Shown here: one piece after another, positions 1 to 9,347 of the stretch | How positions within the stretch are numbered: position 1 is the stretch's first letter | How the letters are laid out: each line of letters begins with the position of its first letter | Origin: Mycolicibacterium pulveris | GTDB lineage: Bacteria > Actinomycetota > Actinomycetes > Mycobacteriales > Mycobacteriaceae | Direction: 5' to 3' | Assembly: GCF_010725725.1 (NCBI RefSeq) | Contig: NZ_AP022599.1 | Span: 5,208,001-5,272,000 of the forward strand | DNA: 64,000 nucleotides | The notes under the pieces: model-generated | Told to the model about the DNA's origin: nothing | Databases searched by the model: none | What the model saw: the letters and a program-made list of their open reading frames with translations, nothing else | Program-made: the position numbers and the translations under genes

Positions 1-20
1 AGAGTCTGCGCGGTCGTCAC
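1..20 (-). CDS. sufS: Probable start of sufS (cysteine desulfurase), truncated by window edge
   Basis: A GTG start codon on the minus strand follows the sufC stop by one base and opens a frame reading V-T-T-A-Q-T to the window edge. Only six codons are visible, so identity rests on position: in mycobacteria the suf operon continues sufC-sufS. SufS would supply persulfide sulfur to the SufBCD scaffold. The assignment is inference from gene order; the visible residues cannot prove it. Confidence 0.4.
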
Positions 21-21
21 C

Positions 22-789
22 TCACGCCCCCACGGCCTGGGCGAACCGCTCGTAGCCGTGCTCTTCGAGCTCGTCGGCCAGTTCGGGCCCGCCGGACTCG
101 GCGATGCGACCACCGACGAACACGTGCACGAACTGCGGCTGGATGTACCGCAGAATCCGGGTGTAGTGCGTGATGAGCAGGATGCCGCCGTTCTCGGATT
201 CGGCATACCGGTTCACCCCGTCGCTGACGACGCGCAGCGCGTCGACGTCCAGACCGGAGTCGGTCTCGTCGAGGATCGCGATCTTGGGCTTCAGCAGCGA
301 CAGCTGGAGGATCTCGTGCCGCTTCTTCTCGCCGCCGGAAAAGCCTTCGTTGACACTGCGTTCGGCGAACGACGGATCGATCTCGAGGGCCTCCATCGCG
401 CCCTTGACCTCTTTGATCCAGTGCCGCAGTTTGGGCGGCTCACCCCGGACGGCCGTGGCCGCCGTGCGCAGGAAGTTCGACATCGACACCCCGGGCACCT
501 CCACGGGGTACTGCATCGCCAGAAACAGCCCGGCGCGGGCACGCTCGTCGACGCTCATCGCGAGCACGTCCTCGCCGTCGAGCGTGATCGACCCGGACGT
601 CACCGTGTACTTCGGGTGCCCGGCGACCGCGTAGGACAGCGTCGACTTGCCGGACCCGTTGGGGCCCATCAGCGCATGCACCTCCCCCGACTTCACGGTG
701 AGGTCGACGCCCTTGAGGATGGGGATCTCGTCAGCGGCCTCTGTGGCGGCGACGCTGACGTGCAGGTCTTTGATTTCAAGCGTGGTCAT
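22..789 (-). CDS. sufC: SufC, Fe-S cluster assembly ATPase
   Basis: This 255-residue soluble ABC-type ATPase powers the SufBCD scaffold that builds Fe-S clusters in the cytoplasm. Walker A GPNGSGKST lies at about residues 42-50. The ABC signature reads FSGGEKKR and the Walker B region ILDETDSGLD, both typical of SufC. Length matches the family. It begins one base after the sufD stop, so it is co-transcribed with sufR-sufB-sufD. In mycobacteria SUF is the main Fe-S assembly system, so the gene is probably essential. Confidence 0.96.
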   Translation of the reverse strand: MTTLEIKDLHVSVAATEAADEIPILKGVDLTVKSGEVHALMGPNGSGKSTLSYAVAGHPKYTVTSGSITLDGEDVLAMSVDERARAGLFLAMQYPVEVPGVSMSNFLRTAATAVRGEPPKLRHWIKEVKGAMEALEIDPSFAERSVNEGFSGGEKKRHEILQLSLLKPKIAILDETDSGLDVDALRVVSDGVNRYAESENGGILLITHYTRILRYIQPQFVHVFVGGRIAESGGPELADELEEHGYERFAQAVGA

Positions 790-1968
790 CTAGCTTCCTT
801 GCAGTGTTTCGGTGAGCTCGAGCTCTTTTTCGATGGCGTCGGTGAGCCGCTCGCGCACGGCGGGCACGGTGATCTGCTGGATGATCTCGCCGAAGAACCC
901 GCGCACGATCAGCCGTCGAGCCTGATCCTCGGGGATACCGCGCGCCTGCAGATAGAACAGTTGCTCGTCGTCGAATCGTCCGGTCGCGCTGGCATGCCCG
1001 GCGCCTGCGATCTCGCCGGTCTCGATCTCCAGGTTCGGCACCGAGTCGGCGCGGGCGCCGTCGGTGAGCACGAGGTTGCGGTTGGTCTCGAAGGTGTCGG
1101 TGCCCTCGGCCTCCGCGCGGATCAGCACGTCGCCGATCCACACCGTACGGGTGTCGGGCTTGGGCGACGCCGGATCTCCTTGCAGCGCACCCTTGTACGT
1201 AACCTGCGAGCGGCAGTTGGGCTCGGCGTGGTCGACGAGCAGACGCGACTCGAAGTGCTGCCCGTCGTCGGCGAAGTACAAACCGAGCAGCACGGCGTCG
1301 CCGCCCGGCGCGCGGTAGCGCACCCGCCCCGTCATCCGGACCAGGTCGCCGCCCAGCGTGACGGCCGTGTGCCGAAACACCGCGTCCTTACCCAGCGAGG
1401 CGTGGTGCATGCTGACGTGGACCGCGTCGTCGGCCCAGTCGGCGATCGACACCACCTTCAGGGTCGCGGCGTCGCCGACGACGAATTCGATGTTGTCGGC
1501 GTAGGTTCCGCTGCCGCGCTGGTCGATCACGACCACGGCCTCGGCGAGTTCGTCGACCCGCACCTGCAGATGGCCGTATGCCGTCGCGCCCTCGCCGGGC
1601 CCGGTGACCACGATGTCGATCGGGTCGTCCACCTTGGTGTCGCGCCCGACGGTGACGATCGTCGCGTTGTTGAACGACGAGAACGCCTGGGCGGCAACAC
1701 GGTCGGCGGGCACGCCCCCGTCGCCCAGCCGCGGGTCGCCGCGGCGCACGGTTTCCACCGTCACGCCGTGGCGTTGCGCCACGTCGATGCGGGCGCCGCC
1801 GGTGGCCGGCGCGGTGCCGTCGTGCAGGCCGCGCAGCCGCCGAAGCGGGGTGAAGCGCCAGATCTCGTCACGGCCCCGGGGCACCTCGAAGGCCTCGACG
1901 TCGAACGACGTGAACAGCTCGCCCTTGTTCTGCCCCTCGACGGCCGTGGTCAAGTTGTTTGTCGTCAC
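790..1968 (-). CDS. sufD: SufD, Fe-S cluster assembly scaffold subunit
   Basis: A 392-residue SufD subunit that pairs with SufB and SufC in the SufBC2D scaffold. The C-terminal half carries the conserved SufB/SufD core, including [20 protein letters not shown] and [22 protein letters not shown]. The variable N-terminal part is alpha-helical, as usual. The GTG start overlaps the sufB stop by four bases (GTGA), implying translational coupling. SufD is less conserved than SufB, but its place between sufB and sufC makes the call firm. Confidence 0.95.
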   Translation of the reverse strand: MTTNNLTTAVEGQNKGELFTSFDVEAFEVPRGRDEIWRFTPLRRLRGLHDGTAPATGGARIDVAQRHGVTVETVRRGDPRLGDGGVPADRVAAQAFSSFNNATIVTVGRDTKVDDPIDIVVTGPGEGATAYGHLQVRVDELAEAVVVIDQRGSGTYADNIEFVVGDAATLKVVSIADWADDAVHVSMHHASLGKDAVFRHTAVTLGGDLVRMTGRVRYRAPGGDAVLLGLYFADDGQHFESRLLVDHAEPNCRSQVTYKGALQGDPASPKPDTRTVWIGDVLIRAEAEGTDTFETNRNLVLTDGARADSVPNLEIETGEIAGAGHASATGRFDDEQLFYLQARGIPEDQARRLIVRGFFGEIIQQITVPAVRERLTDAIEKELELTETLQGS

Positions 1969-3410
1969 CCAACCGCGCCTTCCATCTGCAGCTCGATCAG
2001 CCGGTTGAGCTCCAGCGCGTACTCCATCGGGAGTTCCTTGGCGATCGGCTCGACGAAGCCGCGCACCACCATGGCCATCGCCTCGTCCTCGGTCAGGCCG
2101 CGGCTCATCAGGTAGAACAGTTGGTCCTCGCTGACCTTCGACACGGTCGCCTCGTGACCCATCGTGACGTCGTCCTCACGGATGTCGACATACGGATAGG
2201 TGTCGCTGCGGCTGATCAGATCGACAAGCAGCGCATCGCATTTCACGCTCGACTTGGATCCGTTCGCGCCCTTGTTGATCTGCACCAGACCGCGGTACGA
2301 CGCACGTCCGCCGCCGCGGGCCACCGACTTGGACACGATGTTGCTCGACGTGTTCGGCGCCAGGTGCAGCATCTTCGCACCGGTGTCCTGGTGCTGGCCC
2401 TCGCCCGCGAACGCGACCGACAGCACCTCACCCTTGGCGTGTTCGCCGGTCATCCAGACCGCCGGGTACTTCATCGTGACCTTCGAGCCGATGTTGCCGT
2501 CGATCCACTCCATCGTCGCGCCGGCCTCGGCGCGGGCGCGCTTGGTGACCAGGTTGTAGACGTTGTTCGACCAGTTCTGGATCGTCGTGTAACGGCATCG
2601 CCCGCCGGGCTTGACGATGATCTCCACCACCGCGGAGTGCAGCGAGTCGGACTTGTAGATCGGCGCGGTGCAGCCCTCGACGTAGTGCACGTAGGCGCCT
2701 TCGTCGACGATGATCAACGTCCGCTCGAACTGGCCCATGTTCTCGGTGTTGATCCGGAAGTAGGCCTGCAGCGGAATGTCGACGTGCACACCCGGCGGCA
2801 CGTAGATGAACGAACCACCCGACCACACCGCGGTGTTCAGCGCGGAGAACTTGTTGTCGCCCGCCGGGATCACCGTGCCGAAATACTGCTTGAAGATGTC
2901 CTCGTGTTCCTTCAAGCCCGTGTCGGTGTCCAGGAAGATGACGCCCTGCGCCTCGAGGTCTTCACGGATCTGGTGGTAGACGACCTCTGACTCGTACTGG
3001 GCGGCAACCCCGGCGACCAACCGCTGCTTCTCGGCCTCGGGGATTCCGAGCCTGTCGTAGGTGTTGCGGATGTCCTCGGGCAGGTCCTCCCAGGAAGCGG
3101 CCTGCTTCTCGGTCGAGCGCACGAAGTACTTGATGTTGTCGAAGTCGATGCCTTCGAGATTGGAGCCCCATTTGGGCATCGGCTTCTTGTTAAACGTGCG
3201 CAGCGCGCGAAGCCGGCTCTCGAGCATCCACTCGGGCTCGTTCTTCTTCGCCGAGATGTCGCGCACCACCGCCTCGGACAGACCGCGCTGCGCGCCGGCG
3301 CCCGCCTCGTCGGAGTCCACCCAGCCGTAGCCGTACCGGCCCAGCGAGGCAATGGCCTCTTCCTGGCTGAGCGGTTCGCCTACCGTTTGCACCTCGGGGG
3401 TGGTCGTCAT
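1965..3410 (-). CDS. sufB: SufB, Fe-S cluster scaffold (no intein)
   Basis: The 481-residue scaffold protein on which nascent Fe-S clusters form. It contains the family core [20 protein letters not shown], the GCTAPIY segment and the C-terminal [20 protein letters not shown]. The reading frame is continuous and of ordinary SufB length. M. tuberculosis SufB is known to carry an intein; none interrupts this copy. ATG overlaps the sufR stop by four bases, and the gene is the second cistron of sufRBDC. Confidence 0.97.
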   Translation of the reverse strand: MTTTPEVQTVGEPLSQEEAIASLGRYGYGWVDSDEAGAGAQRGLSEAVVRDISAKKNEPEWMLESRLRALRTFNKKPMPKWGSNLEGIDFDNIKYFVRSTEKQAASWEDLPEDIRNTYDRLGIPEAEKQRLVAGVAAQYESEVVYHQIREDLEAQGVIFLDTDTGLKEHEDIFKQYFGTVIPAGDNKFSALNTAVWSGGSFIYVPPGVHVDIPLQAYFRINTENMGQFERTLIIVDEGAYVHYVEGCTAPIYKSDSLHSAVVEIIVKPGGRCRYTTIQNWSNNVYNLVTKRARAEAGATMEWIDGNIGSKVTMKYPAVWMTGEHAKGEVLSVAFAGEGQHQDTGAKMLHLAPNTSSNIVSKSVARGGGRASYRGLVQINKGANGSKSSVKCDALLVDLISRSDTYPYVDIREDDVTMGHEATVSKVSEDQLFYLMSRGLTEDEAMAMVVRGFVEPIAKELPMEYALELNRLIELQMEGAVG

Positions 3411-4141
3411 CTCGACGCTCCTTGCTTGCTTGTAGTGGCTTCGGCGCGGGCTGTGCGCCGAAGGGTCTTCTGCTTAGCCTTGCTCTTCTCGGCAAGGGGC
3501 ACGTGCGTGGTGCACGCGCAATCGCCGTTGACGATGGTGGCCAGCCGCTGCACGTGCGTGCCCAGGACCTCGGCGAAGGCCTCACGCTCGGCGTCGCAGA
3601 GTTCCGGGAACTCCTCGGCGACGTGCGACACCGGGCAGTGGTGTTGGCACAGCTGGATACCGTCGACCGGGCCGGCGACCGGGGTCGTGGTCGTGGCGTA
3701 ACCGGCCTCCGTCAGCGCCGCCGCCACCCGGTCCGCAGTGGATGCAACGTCATCTGACCCGTCGGTTACTCCCGCCAGGATGCTGTCGACGCGCTGCCTG
3801 GCGAAGGTCCGCACGGCGTCGTCGCCGCCGATCTCGCGCAGTTGTCGCATCGCCGCGGCGGCCAGGTCGTCGTACCGGTGGCCGAGCTTGGCCCGGCCCG
3901 CGGCGGTGAGCCGATAGCGCTTGGGGGGGCGGCCGCGGCCGCTGTGCTGCCACGCCGCCGCAGCGCTGGATTCCGCGTCACCGGCCTCCATCAACGCCTC
4001 GAGATGCCTGCGCACGCCCGCCGCGGAAATACCGAGGCGTTCGCCGATCTCACCTGCGGTGATGGGCCCGGATTCCAGCAGCATCTGCACGATCGCGCCG
4101 CGCGTGCGACGCTCGCTGCTGACTTCCGGACGGATTTTCAC
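3407..4141 (-). CDS. sufR: SufR, Fe-S-sensing repressor of the suf operon
   Basis: A 244-residue regulator. An N-terminal winged helix-turn-helix (about residues 10-80, with [20 protein letters not shown]) is followed by a dimerisation region and a cysteine cluster ([25 protein letters not shown]) expected to bind an Fe-S cluster. It is the first cistron of sufRBDC. The GTG start fits a leaderless mRNA, because a -10 element ends six bases upstream. A palindrome covers the start and -10, consistent with autorepression. Family knowledge: cluster-loaded SufR represses suf and loss of the cluster derepresses it. The C-terminal Lys/Arg tail looks extended. Confidence 0.93.
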   Translation of the reverse strand: MKIRPEVSSERRTRGAIVQMLLESGPITAGEIGERLGISAAGVRRHLEALMEAGDAESSAAAAWQHSGRGRPPKRYRLTAAGRAKLGHRYDDLAAAAMRQLREIGGDDAVRTFARQRVDSILAGVTDGSDDVASTADRVAAALTEAGYATTTTPVAGPVDGIQLCQHHCPVSHVAEEFPELCDAEREAFAEVLGTHVQRLATIVNGDCACTTHVPLAEKSKAKQKTLRRTARAEATTSKQGASR

Positions 4142-4177
4142 AACACCATTGTGACGTAATTCGAAAACTCATGTAAA
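4138..4177 (-). promoter_or_regulatory. sufR promoter with overlapping palindromic operator
   Basis: On the minus strand a -35 like TTTACA (4172-4177), an 18-base spacer and a -10 like CACAAT (4148-4153) place the transcription start at the first base of the sufR GTG codon. A perfect inverted repeat TCACA-N7-TGTGA (4138-4154) spans the -10 and the start codon. A repressor bound there would block initiation. SufR itself is the obvious candidate, by inference. Confidence 0.55.
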
Positions 4178-4209
4178 GCAAGGGCACCCTTATGTGGCGC
4201 GATCGTGCC

Positions 4210-4215
4210 TAATAT
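4210..4215 (+). promoter_or_regulatory. -10 element for a leaderless oxidoreductase mRNA
   Basis: TAATAT lies six bases before the ATG at 4222, so the predicted first transcribed base is the A of the start codon. No ribosome binding site is visible, which fits a leaderless transcript. No clear -35 is seen. Confidence 0.5.
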
Positions 4216-4221
4216 CACCGG

Positions 4222-5229
4222 ATGACCGAGCAGAACCGCCGTCTGGTGCTGGCCCAACGACCCTCGGGCCTGGTGAACGAATCCACCACCCGCATGGAGA
4301 TTCAACCAGTACCCGAAATTTCCGACGGCGAGGCCCTGGTCAAAGTTCGCTTTCTGTCCATCGACCCGACCATCCGCACCTGGATGGACGACGTCCCCAG
4401 CTATCTGCCGCCGATCCAGATCGACGAGGTCATCCGCAGCGGCGGCGTCGGCGAGGTCGTCGAAAGCCGCTGTGGGGCCTATCAGCCCGGCCAGTTGGTG
4501 TTCGGCATGACCGGCTGGCAGGACTACGTCGTCGTCGACGCCGGCGAGCGCGCGATGCAGGTGCTGCCCGACGGTGTGCCTCCCCCGCTGGCGATCGGGG
4601 TTCTCGGCGTCACCGGAATGACAGCGTATTTCGGGATGACCGATGTGGGCGGCGTCAAACCGGGCGACGTGGTCGTCATCTCCGGCGCCGCGGGCGCCAC
4701 CGGCTCCACCGCGGGCCAGATCGCCAAGCTCAAGGGCGCCGCCAGGGTCGTCGGCATCGCGGGCGGACCGCAGAAATGCCGCTACATCGTCGACGAACTC
4801 GGCTTCGACGACGCCATCGACTACAAGAACGAAGACGTCGCAGCCCGGCTGCGCGAGACCTGTCCGGACGGCATCGACCTGTACTTCGACAACGTCGGCG
4901 GGTCGATCCTCGACGACTGCCTGGCCAACCTGGCGATGCGCGGGCGTGTGGTGCTGTGCGGCGCGATCTCGACCTACAACAGCGACGAGCCTCCGCCGGG
5001 CCCGTCGAACTATCTCAGCCTGTTGATCCGCCGCGGACGCATGGAGGGCTTCATCGTCCTCGACTACCTCGACCGCTTCCCGCCCGCACAGGCGGAAATG
5101 GCCGGGTGGCTGGCCGAGGGAAAGATCAAGTCCTCCGAGCACGTCGTCAACGGCCTCGAGAACGCCCCGGACGCGCTGAACCTGTTGTTCAGCGGCGGGA
5201 ACACCGGCAAGGTGATCGTCGAGCTCTGA
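4222..5229 (+). CDS. NADP-dependent medium-chain oxidoreductase (zinc-independent MDR family)
   Basis: A 335-residue enzyme of the leukotriene B4 dehydrogenase / curcumin reductase-like MDR group, which reduces alpha,beta-unsaturated carbonyls with NADPH. The N-terminal GroES-like domain starts RRLVLAQRPSGL and lacks zinc-ligand cysteines. The Rossmann domain has SGAAGATGSTAGQIAKLKG at about residues 154-172, and DLYFDNVGGSILD is a family hallmark. It is divergent from sufR and stands alone. The natural substrate cannot be read from sequence. Confidence 0.88.
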   Translation: MTEQNRRLVLAQRPSGLVNESTTRMEIQPVPEISDGEALVKVRFLSIDPTIRTWMDDVPSYLPPIQIDEVIRSGGVGEVVESRCGAYQPGQLVFGMTGWQDYVVVDAGERAMQVLPDGVPPPLAIGVLGVTGMTAYFGMTDVGGVKPGDVVVISGAAGATGSTAGQIAKLKGAARVVGIAGGPQKCRYIVDELGFDDAIDYKNEDVAARLRETCPDGIDLYFDNVGGSILDDCLANLAMRGRVVLCGAISTYNSDEPPPGPSNYLSLLIRRGRMEGFIVLDYLDRFPPAQAEMAGWLAEGKIKSSEHVVNGLENAPDALNLLFSGGNTGKVIVEL

Positions 5230-5242
5230 GAACGTCGGCCGC

Positions 5243-5248
5243 TACGCT
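5243..5248 (+). promoter_or_regulatory. -10 element for mptB
   Basis: TACGCT fits the mycobacterial TANNNT -10 pattern and ends six bases before the second of two tandem GTG codons (5255). This suggests a leaderless mptB mRNA starting at that GTG. Confidence 0.4.
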
Positions 5249-5254
5249 GCTGTG

Positions 5255-6973
5255 GTGGCTGCCCGCCTCAAGTCTCTGTCCTCGTCGATCGCCCGCTGGC
5301 ACGCCGACGAGCCGCCGGTCGGCTCGCCACTCAACGACGCCGAGGTCATCGCGCTGCGGCGCACCCGCGTCTTCGGAGCCGCGGGCACCGTGCTGATGGC
5401 CATCGGGGCGCTGGGCGTCGGCGCCCGGCCGGTGGTGCAGGACCCCACCTTCGGCGTGCGGCTGCTCAACCTGCCGTCACGCATCCAGACGGTGTCGCTG
5501 ACCATGACCACCACCGGCGCGGTGATGATGGCGCTGGCGTGGTTGATGCTGGGCCGTTTCGTCCTCGGCGATCGCCGCATGTCGCGCAGCCAGCTCGACC
5601 GCACCCTGCTGCTGTGGGTGCTGCCGCTGCTCATCGCCCCGCCGATGTACAGCCGCGACGTCTACTCCTACCTGGCGCAGAGCGAGATCGCGAGCAAGGG
5701 CCTCGACCCCTACCGGGTGGGTCCGGCCACCGGTCTCGGCCTCGACCACGTCTTCACGCTGTCGGTGCCGACCATGTGGCGCGAGACGCCCGCGCCCTAC
5801 GGCCCGCTATTCGTGTGGCTGGGCGAGGGCATTTCGGCGATCACCGGCGAGAACATCGTCGCCGCGGTGCTGTGCCACCGGCTGGTGGTGCTGCTCGGCG
5901 TGGCGCTGATCATGTGGGCGACGCCGCGACTGGCGCGCCGCTGCGGGGTCGCCGAGGTCAGCGCGCTGTGGCTGGGCGCGGCCAACCCGCTGCTGATCAT
6001 GCATCTGGTGGCGGGCATCCACAACGAAGCGCTGATGTTGGGCCTGATGTTGGCGGGCACCGAGTTCGCGCTGCGCGGGGTCGACGCCGCCGACTCCCTT
6101 GTTCCGCGACCGCTGTCGTGGCCGCATACCCGCACGGACTGGCTGCAGTGGCAGCCGCTGGCGATGCTGCTGCTCGGCGTCGTGCTGATCACGATGTCGT
6201 CCCAGGTGAAGCTGCCGTCGCTGCTCGCGCTGGGCTTCGTCGCGATGGCGCTGGCGCACCGCTGGGGCGGCACGATCAAGGCCTTCTTCGTCTCGTCGGG
6301 TTCGCTGGCCGCGGTGTCCGTGGCGGTGATGGCGTCGATCGGCTGGGCCAGCGGGCTGGGGTTCGGCTGGTTGTTCACCCTCGGCACCGCCAACGTCGTG
6401 CGCAGTTGGATGTCGCTGCCCACCCTGCTGGCCCTCGGCACCGGCCAGGTCGGCATCCTGCTCGGGCTCGGTGATCACACCACCGCGGTACTGGGCTTGA
6501 CCCGCGGTATCGGCGTGCTGCTCATCGCGATCCTGGTGACGTGGCTGCTGCTGGCGGTGCTGCGGGGCCGGCTGCACCCGGTCGGCGGGCTCGGCGTCGC
6601 GCTGGGGATGACGGTATTGCTCTTCCCCGTGGTTCAGCCCTGGTACGTGCTGTGGGCGGTGATCCCGCTGGCGGCGTGGGCCACCCGCCCCGCGTTCCGC
6701 AGCACCACGATCGTGGTGACCCTGGTGGTCGGCATCTTCGGCCCCACCGCCAACGGCGACCGGTTCACGCTGTTCCAGATCCTGCTCGCGGTGGTGGCGA
6801 GCACCGTGACCGTGCTGGCGCTGATGGCGCTGACCTACAACCGCCTGCCCTGGCGCAAACCGCCGACCGACGACGAGTCGGTGCCCGACGGCGCCACGGA
6901 CTCGCCGACGAAGCAGCCGTCGATACCGCCCCGACCACCGGTGAAGCCCGACGCCTACGCTGATTCCCCGTGA
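5255..6973 (+). CDS. mptB: Alpha-(1->6)-mannopyranosyltransferase MptB-like (GT-C fold)
   Basis: A polytopic membrane protein of about 572 residues with some 12-13 hydrophobic segments. The GT-C-type loop after the first segments contains SRDVYSYLAQSE and GLDPYRVGP, and the hydrophilic C-terminal tail is Pro-rich. MptB adds alpha-1,6-mannose units from polyprenyl-phosphate-mannose to the lipomannan/lipoarabinomannan core on the outer side of the membrane. Tandem GTG codons lie at 5252 and 5255; the -10 spacing favours 5255. It corresponds in position to Rv1459c, beside the suf operon. Its stop overlaps the ABC ATPase start by four bases (GTGA), so the three genes form an operon. Confidence 0.88.
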   Translation: MAARLKSLSSSIARWHADEPPVGSPLNDAEVIALRRTRVFGAAGTVLMAIGALGVGARPVVQDPTFGVRLLNLPSRIQTVSLTMTTTGAVMMALAWLMLGRFVLGDRRMSRSQLDRTLLLWVLPLLIAPPMYSRDVYSYLAQSEIASKGLDPYRVGPATGLGLDHVFTLSVPTMWRETPAPYGPLFVWLGEGISAITGENIVAAVLCHRLVVLLGVALIMWATPRLARRCGVAEVSALWLGAANPLLIMHLVAGIHNEALMLGLMLAGTEFALRGVDAADSLVPRPLSWPHTRTDWLQWQPLAMLLLGVVLITMSSQVKLPSLLALGFVAMALAHRWGGTIKAFFVSSGSLAAVSVAVMASIGWASGLGFGWLFTLGTANVVRSWMSLPTLLALGTGQVGILLGLGDHTTAVLGLTRGIGVLLIAILVTWLLLAVLRGRLHPVGGLGVALGMTVLLFPVVQPWYVLWAVIPLAAWATRPAFRSTTIVVTLVVGIFGPTANGDRFTLFQILLAVVASTVTVLALMALTYNRLPWRKPPTDDESVPDGATDSPTKQPSIPPRPPVKPDAYADSP

Positions 6974-7914
6974 CCCATCTCGGATCGCGGGCCTCGTCGG
7001 TTCCCGTGCGCCTGCGCGGCGTCAGCAAGCGGTACGGCTCGACGACCGCGGTGTCGAACCTGGATTTGGAGGTTCAGGCGGCCGAGGTGTTCGCGCTGCT
7101 CGGCCCCAACGGCGCGGGCAAGACCACCACGGTCGAGATGTGCGAGGGGTTCATCAAACCCGACTCCGGCACCATCGAGATCCTCGGGCTGGACCCGTTC
7201 GACGACAACGCCGAGGTTCGGGCCCGCATCGGGGTGATGCTGCAGGGCGGCGGCGCATATCCGGCGGCCCGCGCCGGGGAGATGCTCGACCTCGTCGCCG
7301 CCTACGCCGCCAATCCGCTGGACCCGAAGTGGCTGATGGACACGCTGGGCCTGACCGATTCGGCGCGCACCACCTACCGGCGGCTGTCGGGCGGCCAGCA
7401 GCAGCGGTTGGCGCTGGCGTGCGCGGTCGTGGGCCGCCCGGAACTGGTCTTCCTCGACGAGCCGACGGCCGGCTTGGACGCCCACGCCCGAATCGTGGTG
7501 TGGGAGTTGATCGATGCGCTGCGCCGCGACGGTGTGACGGTGGTGTTGACCACCCACCAGCTCACCGAGGCCGAGGAGTTGGCCGACCGGATTCTGATCA
7601 TCGACCACGGGACGGCGGTGGCGACAGGAACACCCGAGGAGTTGATGCGCAGCGGCGCGCAGAACCAGCTGCGGTTCCGTGCGCCGCGCAGGCTCGACCT
7701 CTCGCTGCTGGTCTCGGCGCTGCCGGAGAACTACCGGGCCTCCGAGAGCGCTCCCGGCGAGTACCTGGTGGAAGGCGCGATCGACCCGCAGGTGCTGGCC
7801 ACCGTGACGGCGTGGTGTGCGCGGCTGGACGTGCTGGCCACCGACATGCGCGTCGAACAGCGCAGCCTCGAGGACGTTTTCCTCGAGCTCACCGGTAGGG
7901 AGTTGCGGCCGTGA
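6970..7914 (+). CDS. ABC exporter, ATP-binding subunit (drug/lipid type)
   Basis: A 314-residue ATPase of the daunorubicin-resistance type. Walker A is GPNGAGKTTT, the signature LSGGQQQRLALA, and Walker B LVFLDEPTAGLD. An H-loop histidine follows in TTHQLTEAEELADR, and the roughly 80-residue C-terminal domain is usual in this group. The GTG start overlaps mptB. Its partner permease begins in its last codon. It matches Rv1458c by gene order. Coupling to mptB suggests a cell-envelope substrate, but this is inference. Confidence 0.9.
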   Translation: MTHLGSRASSVPVRLRGVSKRYGSTTAVSNLDLEVQAAEVFALLGPNGAGKTTTVEMCEGFIKPDSGTIEILGLDPFDDNAEVRARIGVMLQGGGAYPAARAGEMLDLVAAYAANPLDPKWLMDTLGLTDSARTTYRRLSGGQQQRLALACAVVGRPELVFLDEPTAGLDAHARIVVWELIDALRRDGVTVVLTTHQLTEAEELADRILIIDHGTAVATGTPEELMRSGAQNQLRFRAPRRLDLSLLVSALPENYRASESAPGEYLVEGAIDPQVLATVTAWCARLDVLATDMRVEQRSLEDVFLELTGRELRP

Positions 7915-8690
7915 TCGCTACGAATCGTTTTGCCCCCGGCACGTTTTCACCGGATCCACGGCCGGCTCCCGTGCCGAAGATGCTGGCGGCGCAGTTCGGG
8001 CTGGAACTTCGGCTGCTGCTGCGCAACGGCGAGCAGCTGCTGCTGACGATGTTCATCCCGATCACCCTGCTGGTCGGGTTGATCCTGCTGCCGCTGGGGT
8101 CGTTCGGCCAGGACCGGGCAGCGACGTTCGTGCCGGCGATCATGGCGCTCGCGGTGATCTCGACGGCGTTCACCGGGCAGGCGATCGCGGTGGCCTTCGA
8201 CCGCCGATACGGGGCACTCAAACGACTTGGCGCGACGGCCCTTCCGGTATGGGGCATCATCGCGGGCAAGTCGCTTGCCGTGGTCGCGGTGGTCTTCCTG
8301 CAGTCAATCGTGTTGGGCGGCATCGGCTTTGCGTTGGGCTGGCGACCGGAGCCGGCGGGGCTGGCGCTGGGCGCGGCCGTCATCGCGTTGGGCACCGCGG
8401 GGTTCGCGGCGCTGGGACTGCTTCTGGGCGGCACGCTGCGCGCCGAGATCGTGCTGGCGGTCGCCAACCTGTTGTGGTTCGTGTTCGCGGGCCTCGGCGC
8501 GCTGACCCTGGAGGGCGGCGTGGTGCCGCAGGCGGTCCAGCTGATCGCCCGGCTGACGCCCTCGGGTGCGCTGACCGAGGCGCTGTCGCAGGCGATGACG
8601 CTGTCAGTGGACTGGTTCGGCCTTCTGGTTCTGTTCGTATGGGGCTTGGTCGCCGCGCTGTGCGCGCTGCGCTGGTTCCGGTTCACCTGA
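7911..8690 (+). CDS. ABC exporter, permease subunit (ABC-2 type)
   Basis: A 259-residue ABC-2 permease with about six membrane segments, such as LLLTMFIPITLLVGLILLPL and VVAVVFLQSIVLGGIGFAL. The GTG start overlaps the ATPase stop by four bases. The last 87 bases overlap the 3' end of the opposite-strand DAPG-hydrolase-like gene. Together with the preceding gene it forms a half-size exporter of unknown substrate (Rv1457c position). Confidence 0.88.
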   Translation: MIATNRFAPGTFSPDPRPAPVPKMLAAQFGLELRLLLRNGEQLLLTMFIPITLLVGLILLPLGSFGQDRAATFVPAIMALAVISTAFTGQAIAVAFDRRYGALKRLGATALPVWGIIAGKSLAVVAVVFLQSIVLGGIGFALGWRPEPAGLALGAAVIALGTAGFAALGLLLGGTLRAEIVLAVANLLWFVFAGLGALTLEGGVVPQAVQLIARLTPSGALTEALSQAMTLSVDWFGLLVLFVWGLVAALCALRWFRFT

Positions 8691-9287
8691 GCCCAGCGTC
8701 GGCAGCAGATACTCCAGCTGGCCCACCTCTTCGATGTTGTGCTTCACCCACGCGGCCAGCATCTCGTCGGGCAGTCTGCGTCGCACCACCCGGTTGACCG
8801 GCGCCATCAGCGCCGAGCGCGCGCCCACGTCCATCACGCTGACGTAGTGGGCGCCGTCGGAACCCGCCGACCAGGTGTGCTCGAGCTGGAAGATCACGAT
8901 CCCGCCGAGGCGCTGCACCAAGCGGATTCCGGTCTCGTCGAGTTTCTCGACCCGGTCGACGACGTCGACCTTGAACTCGGGTCGGCCGCCGAACGCTTCG
9001 ACGATCCGGAACCGCGCGCCCTCCCCGGCGCCGCCGCCGGGCGCGGCTTTCGCGAGCTCCCATCGGATGTGGTCGATCGGATGCCAGGCGAGATACCGGT
9101 CGACGACCTCGTCCCCGTAGCGCATCGTGCCACCGAGATGGGTGAACCAGTCCAGCAGCATCGCCGGCGTGATTCCGGTGAGCGGCCGGTGTTCGATGGT
9201 GACCCGCCTGCGGTGATGGGGAAAGCTCGCGTAGCCGACCTTCGCGGTGTCGACCGTCCGCAGCGGGTAAAGCACGGGGCGGGTCAT
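8604..9287 (-). CDS. DAPG hydrolase (PhlG)-like domain protein
   Basis: About 227 residues. The region with MLLDWFTHLGGTMRYGDEVV, RYLAWHPIDHIRW and IFQLEHTWS resembles the 2,4-diacetylphloroglucinol hydrolase family, whose zinc ligands are His and Glu. Such enzymes cleave carbon-carbon bonds of acylated phenolics; the substrate here is unknown. The ATG at 9287 opens the conserved N-terminus. The last 29 codons lie inside the convergent ABC permease gene, a sign of a compact insertion. It is divergent from a TetR gene that probably controls it. Confidence 0.6.
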   Translation of the reverse strand: MTRPVLYPLRTVDTAKVGYASFPHHRRRVTIEHRPLTGITPAMLLDWFTHLGGTMRYGDEVVDRYLAWHPIDHIRWELAKAAPGGGAGEGARFRIVEAFGGRPEFKVDVVDRVEKLDETGIRLVQRLGGIVIFQLEHTWSAGSDGAHYVSVMDVGARSALMAPVNRVVRRRLPDEMLAAWVKHNIEEVGQLEYLLPTLGSGEPEPAQRAQRGDQAPYEQNQKAEPVH

Positions 9288-9347
9288 GCGCCACCACCAA
9301 GATACGGAACCGTTTTCTATGACGGGTACATTAAGCTTGTTCGATAA

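Noticed and set aside
58..2115. Long plus-strand open frame of 685 codons opposite sufC/sufD
   Set aside because: It lies antisense to well-supported suf genes, has an Arg/His/Val-rich composition typical of high-GC antisense frames, no start signal and no recognisable domain.
4180..4191. AAGGG-CA-CCCTT inverted repeat between sufR and the oxidoreductase
   Set aside because: Arms of only five bases and no clear relation to either predicted promoter beyond position; too weak to call an operator alone.
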